In this document: positions 5,133 to 6,718 of the stretch, one piece after another
Layout of the letters: every line of letters starts with the position of its first letter
How positions within the stretch are numbered: position 1 is the stretch's first letter
From: Patescibacteria group bacterium
Lineage (GTDB): Bacteria; Patescibacteriota; Minisyncoccia; JAHISW01; Tagabacteraceae
Length of the DNA: 6,718 bases
Assembly (NCBI GenBank): GCA_018817995.1
Contig: JAHISW010000052.1
Location: 1 to 6,718 of the forward strand
Reading direction: 5' to 3'
Position numbers and translations under genes: made by a program
The notes under the pieces: model-generated
What the model was told of the DNA's origin: nothing
Database searches by the model: none
The model's input: the letters and a program-made list of their open reading frames with translations, nothing else

Positions 5133-5468
5133 ATGATTGAAAAAAACTTTGAAGCATTTACAAACAAAAATGAAATGAGCGACGAAGAGGTTGATGACAT
5201 TCTTGATGTTGGCGTAAGGCGGGCTCAAGAAATAGCCAGAACGCAAGGTTTAGAAATCGGACAAACTGTAGCACATCCAAACGATGATATGGCCTATGCT
5301 CTAAAAGAGGTTGTTGAAGACGTTGCTTTCGTTTGGGTACCAGATCAAGAAAACACGGTAAAAAAATTTCCGCTCAATGAACTATTTGATCCAAGTACGG
5401 CCAAAAGAGAAGCTGTGCAGGAAACTGCCACGCGGGAGACAAAGAAACATCCAGAAATAACAAACTAA
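5133..5468 (+). CDS. small acidic protein of unknown function
   Basis: This 111-residue soluble, acidic protein belongs to no family I can name. An N-terminal helix (MSDEEVDDILDVGVRRAQEIARTQG, split about 15-39) leads to a compact part with strands. The part around VAFVWVPDQENTVKKFPLNE (about 65-84) looks like a small beta-barrel-like unit in which an aromatic strand is followed by the conserved-looking FPLNELFDPSTAKRE. The last 15 or so residues are charged and probably disordered. There are no cysteines, signal peptide or membrane segment. The ATG has no ribosome binding site; CACAAT eight bases upstream of it is a weak -10 candidate, and TATAAA at 5048-5053 is another. It is divergent from miaB-miaA across a 163-nt spacer, and alone on its strand until 5576. 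Codon use looks ordinary for the window. Confidence 0.68.
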   Translation: MIEKNFEAFTNKNEMSDEEVDDILDVGVRRAQEIARTQGLEIGQTVAHPNDDMAYALKEVVEDVAFVWVPDQENTVKKFPLNELFDPSTAKREAVQETATRETKKHPEITN

Positions 5469-5575
5469 AATAAATTGCCAAAGAATTTTTATTTAGGAAT
5501 AGAAATTTCTGGCTACAGAACATAACAAAGTGTATTTGGCTACGGAAAATTAACCTTTTTAATTTTTATTTTTAT

Positions 5576-6211
5576 ATGGCATCACCAATAGTACATGTAG
5601 TATTAACGAATAAAATTTTTAATACTTTTTTTCAACACCACAACAAAAAGGATTTTTTTATCGGAACGTGTTTACCTGACATACGATATTTAAAAGTCAC
5701 AGAAAGAGATAAAACTCATTTTCAAAATGTAAACCTGGATAAACTTAACAAAGAAAATTCTTTTTTAGCAGGTCTAAAGTTTCATTCAATCTTAGACAAA
5801 GTTAGAGAGGATTATATTGTGTTAAATGATACTTATAATTTGTGTCCCGAGTCAAAATACTCAACTCTTGCATTAAAGCTATTGGAAGATCGTATTTTAT
5901 ATAATAACATTACAAATTGGAATGAATGTATTAATTATTTAGATGACATTTTAGATGATGAAGTAAACTTAGGAATAAAAAATGAAGATATAAAAAAATG
6001 GCACTCTTTATTGCAACAACTTTTTTCACATCAACCCAATAAAAATTCTATACAAGATTTTGCTTCTGAACTATTTTTTTCCAACGAAGATATTAACGAA
6101 CTTGATAAAATTGCAACTGAACTAAATAAAAATAATAAAGTTATTAAAATAATTAAAAATCTGTATATAAATTTTGATTCTTTGTTAATTGAGTATAAAA
6201 ATAAAAATTAA
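5576..6211 (+). CDS. zinc-dependent phospholipase C-like protein, putative
   Basis: The 211-residue product has a His/Asp spacing like the Zn_dep_PLPC / S1-P1 nuclease-like fold: PIVH with H7, an FFIGTCLPDIRY segment (27-38) with D35, THF with H48, and FLAGLKFHSILDKVREDY (63-80) with H70 and D74, followed by LLEDR (102-106). In that family such residues bind zinc, the N-terminal H-P-D-H pattern recurs, and members cleave phospholipids or nucleic acids. The C-terminal half is helical, rich in N, K and I, without a motif I know. There is no signal peptide, so it would act in the cytoplasm, which is unusual for secreted phospholipases C. Visibly more AT-rich than its neighbours, with runs of A and T, it may be recently acquired or under weak constraint. 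The ATG follows a T-rich stretch with no ribosome binding site. The fold is a moderate-confidence inference; the substrate is unknown. Confidence 0.7.
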   Translation: MASPIVHVVLTNKIFNTFFQHHNKKDFFIGTCLPDIRYLKVTERDKTHFQNVNLDKLNKENSFLAGLKFHSILDKVREDYIVLNDTYNLCPESKYSTLALKLLEDRILYNNITNWNECINYLDDILDDEVNLGIKNEDIKKWHSLLQQLFSHQPNKNSIQDFASELFFSNEDINELDKIATELNKNNKVIKIIKNLYINFDSLLIEYKNKN

Positions 6212-6240
6212 AAAAATAATTCCCTTTCTCTCCACCCAAA

Positions 6241-6288
6241 TTTTTGCCCCTTCTTTCTTTTGGAATATAATAAGTAAACGGGCAAAAA
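6241..6288. repeat. inverted repeat spanning a promoter
   Basis: TTTTTGCCC (6241-6249) and GGGCAAAAA (6280-6288) are perfect 9-bp inverted copies separated by 30 nt. The left arm contains the -35 TTGCCC and the arms flank the -10 TATAAT, so the pair could be a two-half-site operator. No T-run follows, which argues against a plus-strand terminator. Confidence 0.4.
6244..6271 (+). promoter_or_regulatory. candidate promoter P1 of the aminotransferase gene
   Basis: TTGCCC (6244-6249) and a perfect TATAAT (6266-6271) are 16 nt apart. Transcription would start near 6279 and give a leader of about 150 nt before the ATG at 6427. Confidence 0.45.
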
Positions 6289-6332
6289 CTTCTCATATTC
6301 GGATACGTTGGGCGAAATATTTTTTCATAATA

Positions 6333-6361
6333 TTGCGATAAATTAATTCGCGTGCTATATA
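6333..6361 (+). promoter_or_regulatory. candidate promoter P2 of the aminotransferase gene
   Basis: TTGCGA (6333-6338) and TATATA (6356-6361) are 17 nt apart, and TGC directly before the hexamer gives an extended -10. TATAAA at 6358-6363 is an overlapping alternative. The predicted leader is about 60 nt. An imperfect inverted repeat (6313-6321 with 6329-6337, one mismatch) overlaps the -35. Confidence 0.5.
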
Positions 6362-6414
6362 AATTATAGTTGATATATTAACAGTATACCTTGTTTTTTT
6401 ACAACAGAATAATC

Positions 6415-6421
6415 AAGGAGG
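6415..6421 (+). promoter_or_regulatory. strong Shine-Dalgarno site
   Basis: AAGGAGG lies five bases before the ATG at 6427. It is the only well-placed full-consensus ribosome binding site in the window and fixes the start of the aminotransferase gene. Confidence 0.85.
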
Positions 6422-6426
6422 AAAAT

Positions 6427-6718
6427 ATGTTGCCAACGACGAGAGAATATGTGGACAGAGAGAAAAAGTCTATTTTTACCACGACGTTAGATGATTCGCC
6501 CGCGATACAGAAAGGGAAAGGCGTTTATTTCTTAGGATTAGACGGCAGAAAACATATAGATTTTACTTCTCAAGTTTCGGTGTTGAGTACAGGATATTGT
6601 CCGGACAGGGTTGTGAGAGCGCTTAAACATACTGCCGAAACTGTACACTCCGGCATTAGCGCCGATTGGCCTTTTTGTTTTGAGTTTGAGGGTATGGAAA
6701 TATCGCGCGCAGCTTTGG
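6427..6718 (+). CDS. class III PLP-dependent aminotransferase, N-terminal part
   Basis: The first 97 codons of a gene cut by the window edge. The translated part has the N-terminal layout of class III (ornithine/acetylornithine/GABA-type) aminotransferases: a short lead (MLPTTREYVDREKKS), then AIQKGKGVYFLGLDGRKHIDFTS split at about 26-48, followed by VLSTGYCPDRVVRALKHTAE (52-71), which corresponds to the family's glycine-rich turn and 'Gh..p.vv.al' helix. The catalytic lysine and the PLP-binding residues lie beyond the window, so the amino-donor specificity cannot be read. Family members move an omega-amino group from ornithine, GABA, diaminobutyrate or similar to 2-oxoglutarate or pyruvate. 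It has a full AAGGAGG site and one or two upstream promoters, unlike its neighbours, which suggests strong or separately controlled expression. Such biosynthetic or catabolic enzymes are uncommon in very reduced genomes. Confidence 0.85.
   Translation, partial: MLPTTREYVDREKKSIFTTTLDDSPAIQKGKGVYFLGLDGRKHIDFTSQVSVLSTGYCPDRVVRALKHTAETVHSGISADWPFCFEFEGMEISRAAL

Noticed and set aside
5478..5512. Imperfect AT-rich hairpin after the 5133-5468 gene as a terminator
   Set aside because: The stem has several mismatches and bulges and no T-run follows it.
5510..5547. Direct repeat TGGCTACAGAA / TGGCTACGGAA
   Set aside because: Two copies of 11 bases with one mismatch and no spacer regularity; too little for a CRISPR or iteron array.

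Overview
The window looks like a stretch of an ultra-small bacterium of the Candidate Phyla Radiation (Patescibacteria, most like Parcubacteria). Reasons: AT-rich DNA, a standard code with a CCA-anticodon tRNA-Trp, mostly no Shine-Dalgarno sites in front of genes, many short unassigned proteins, and MiaA sequence variants that I associate with that group. The assignment is inference from style, not from a marker gene.

Layout, left to right. An upstream transcript ends at a strong intrinsic terminator (49-86). A lone NYN/LabA-type nuclease gene (131-700) follows and is closed by an 11-bp GC-rich hairpin (706-733). A 264-297 nt spacer, depending on the start used for the next gene, holds a consensus DnaA box (791-799), a weak promoter and a leader hairpin. 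It leads into a membrane-anchored DUF218/SanA-YdcF-type protein (998-1585), a small coiled-coil protein (1603-1890) and tRNA-Trp(CCA) (1920-1990). Next is a single-pass membrane protein with a TPR-like and coiled-coil exterior (2037-3074). It converges, with 2 nt between stop codons, on the most striking gene: a minus-strand, single-frame fusion of MiaB (methylthiotransferase) and MiaA (dimethylallyltransferase), 630 residues (3077-4969). The right side carries an unassigned 111-residue acidic protein (5133-5468), a very AT-rich 211-residue protein with a zinc-phospholipase-C-like His/Asp pattern (5576-6211), and the first 97 codons of a class III PLP aminotransferase (from 6427), which is cut by the window edge.

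How the parts connect. The MiaB-MiaA fusion would carry out both steps of ms2i6A37 synthesis in one polypeptide. MiaA adds the dimethylallyl group to A37 and MiaB methylthiolates it. The TRAM tRNA-binding domain that normally ends MiaB is absent, and MiaA begins where it should be. The tRNA-Trp encoded about 1 kb away has A36-A37-A38 and is a textbook substrate of this pathway. The fusion gene also contains three separate palindromic DNA segments that fall in variable-length stretches of the protein. This looks like in-frame palindromic insertions of the kind known from Rickettsia. At least two genes (131 and 2037) have an extended -10 box placed 6-8 nt before the ATG, predicting leaderless mRNAs, whereas the aminotransferase has a full AAGGAGG site. 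I saw no CRISPR array, insertion sequence or rRNA.
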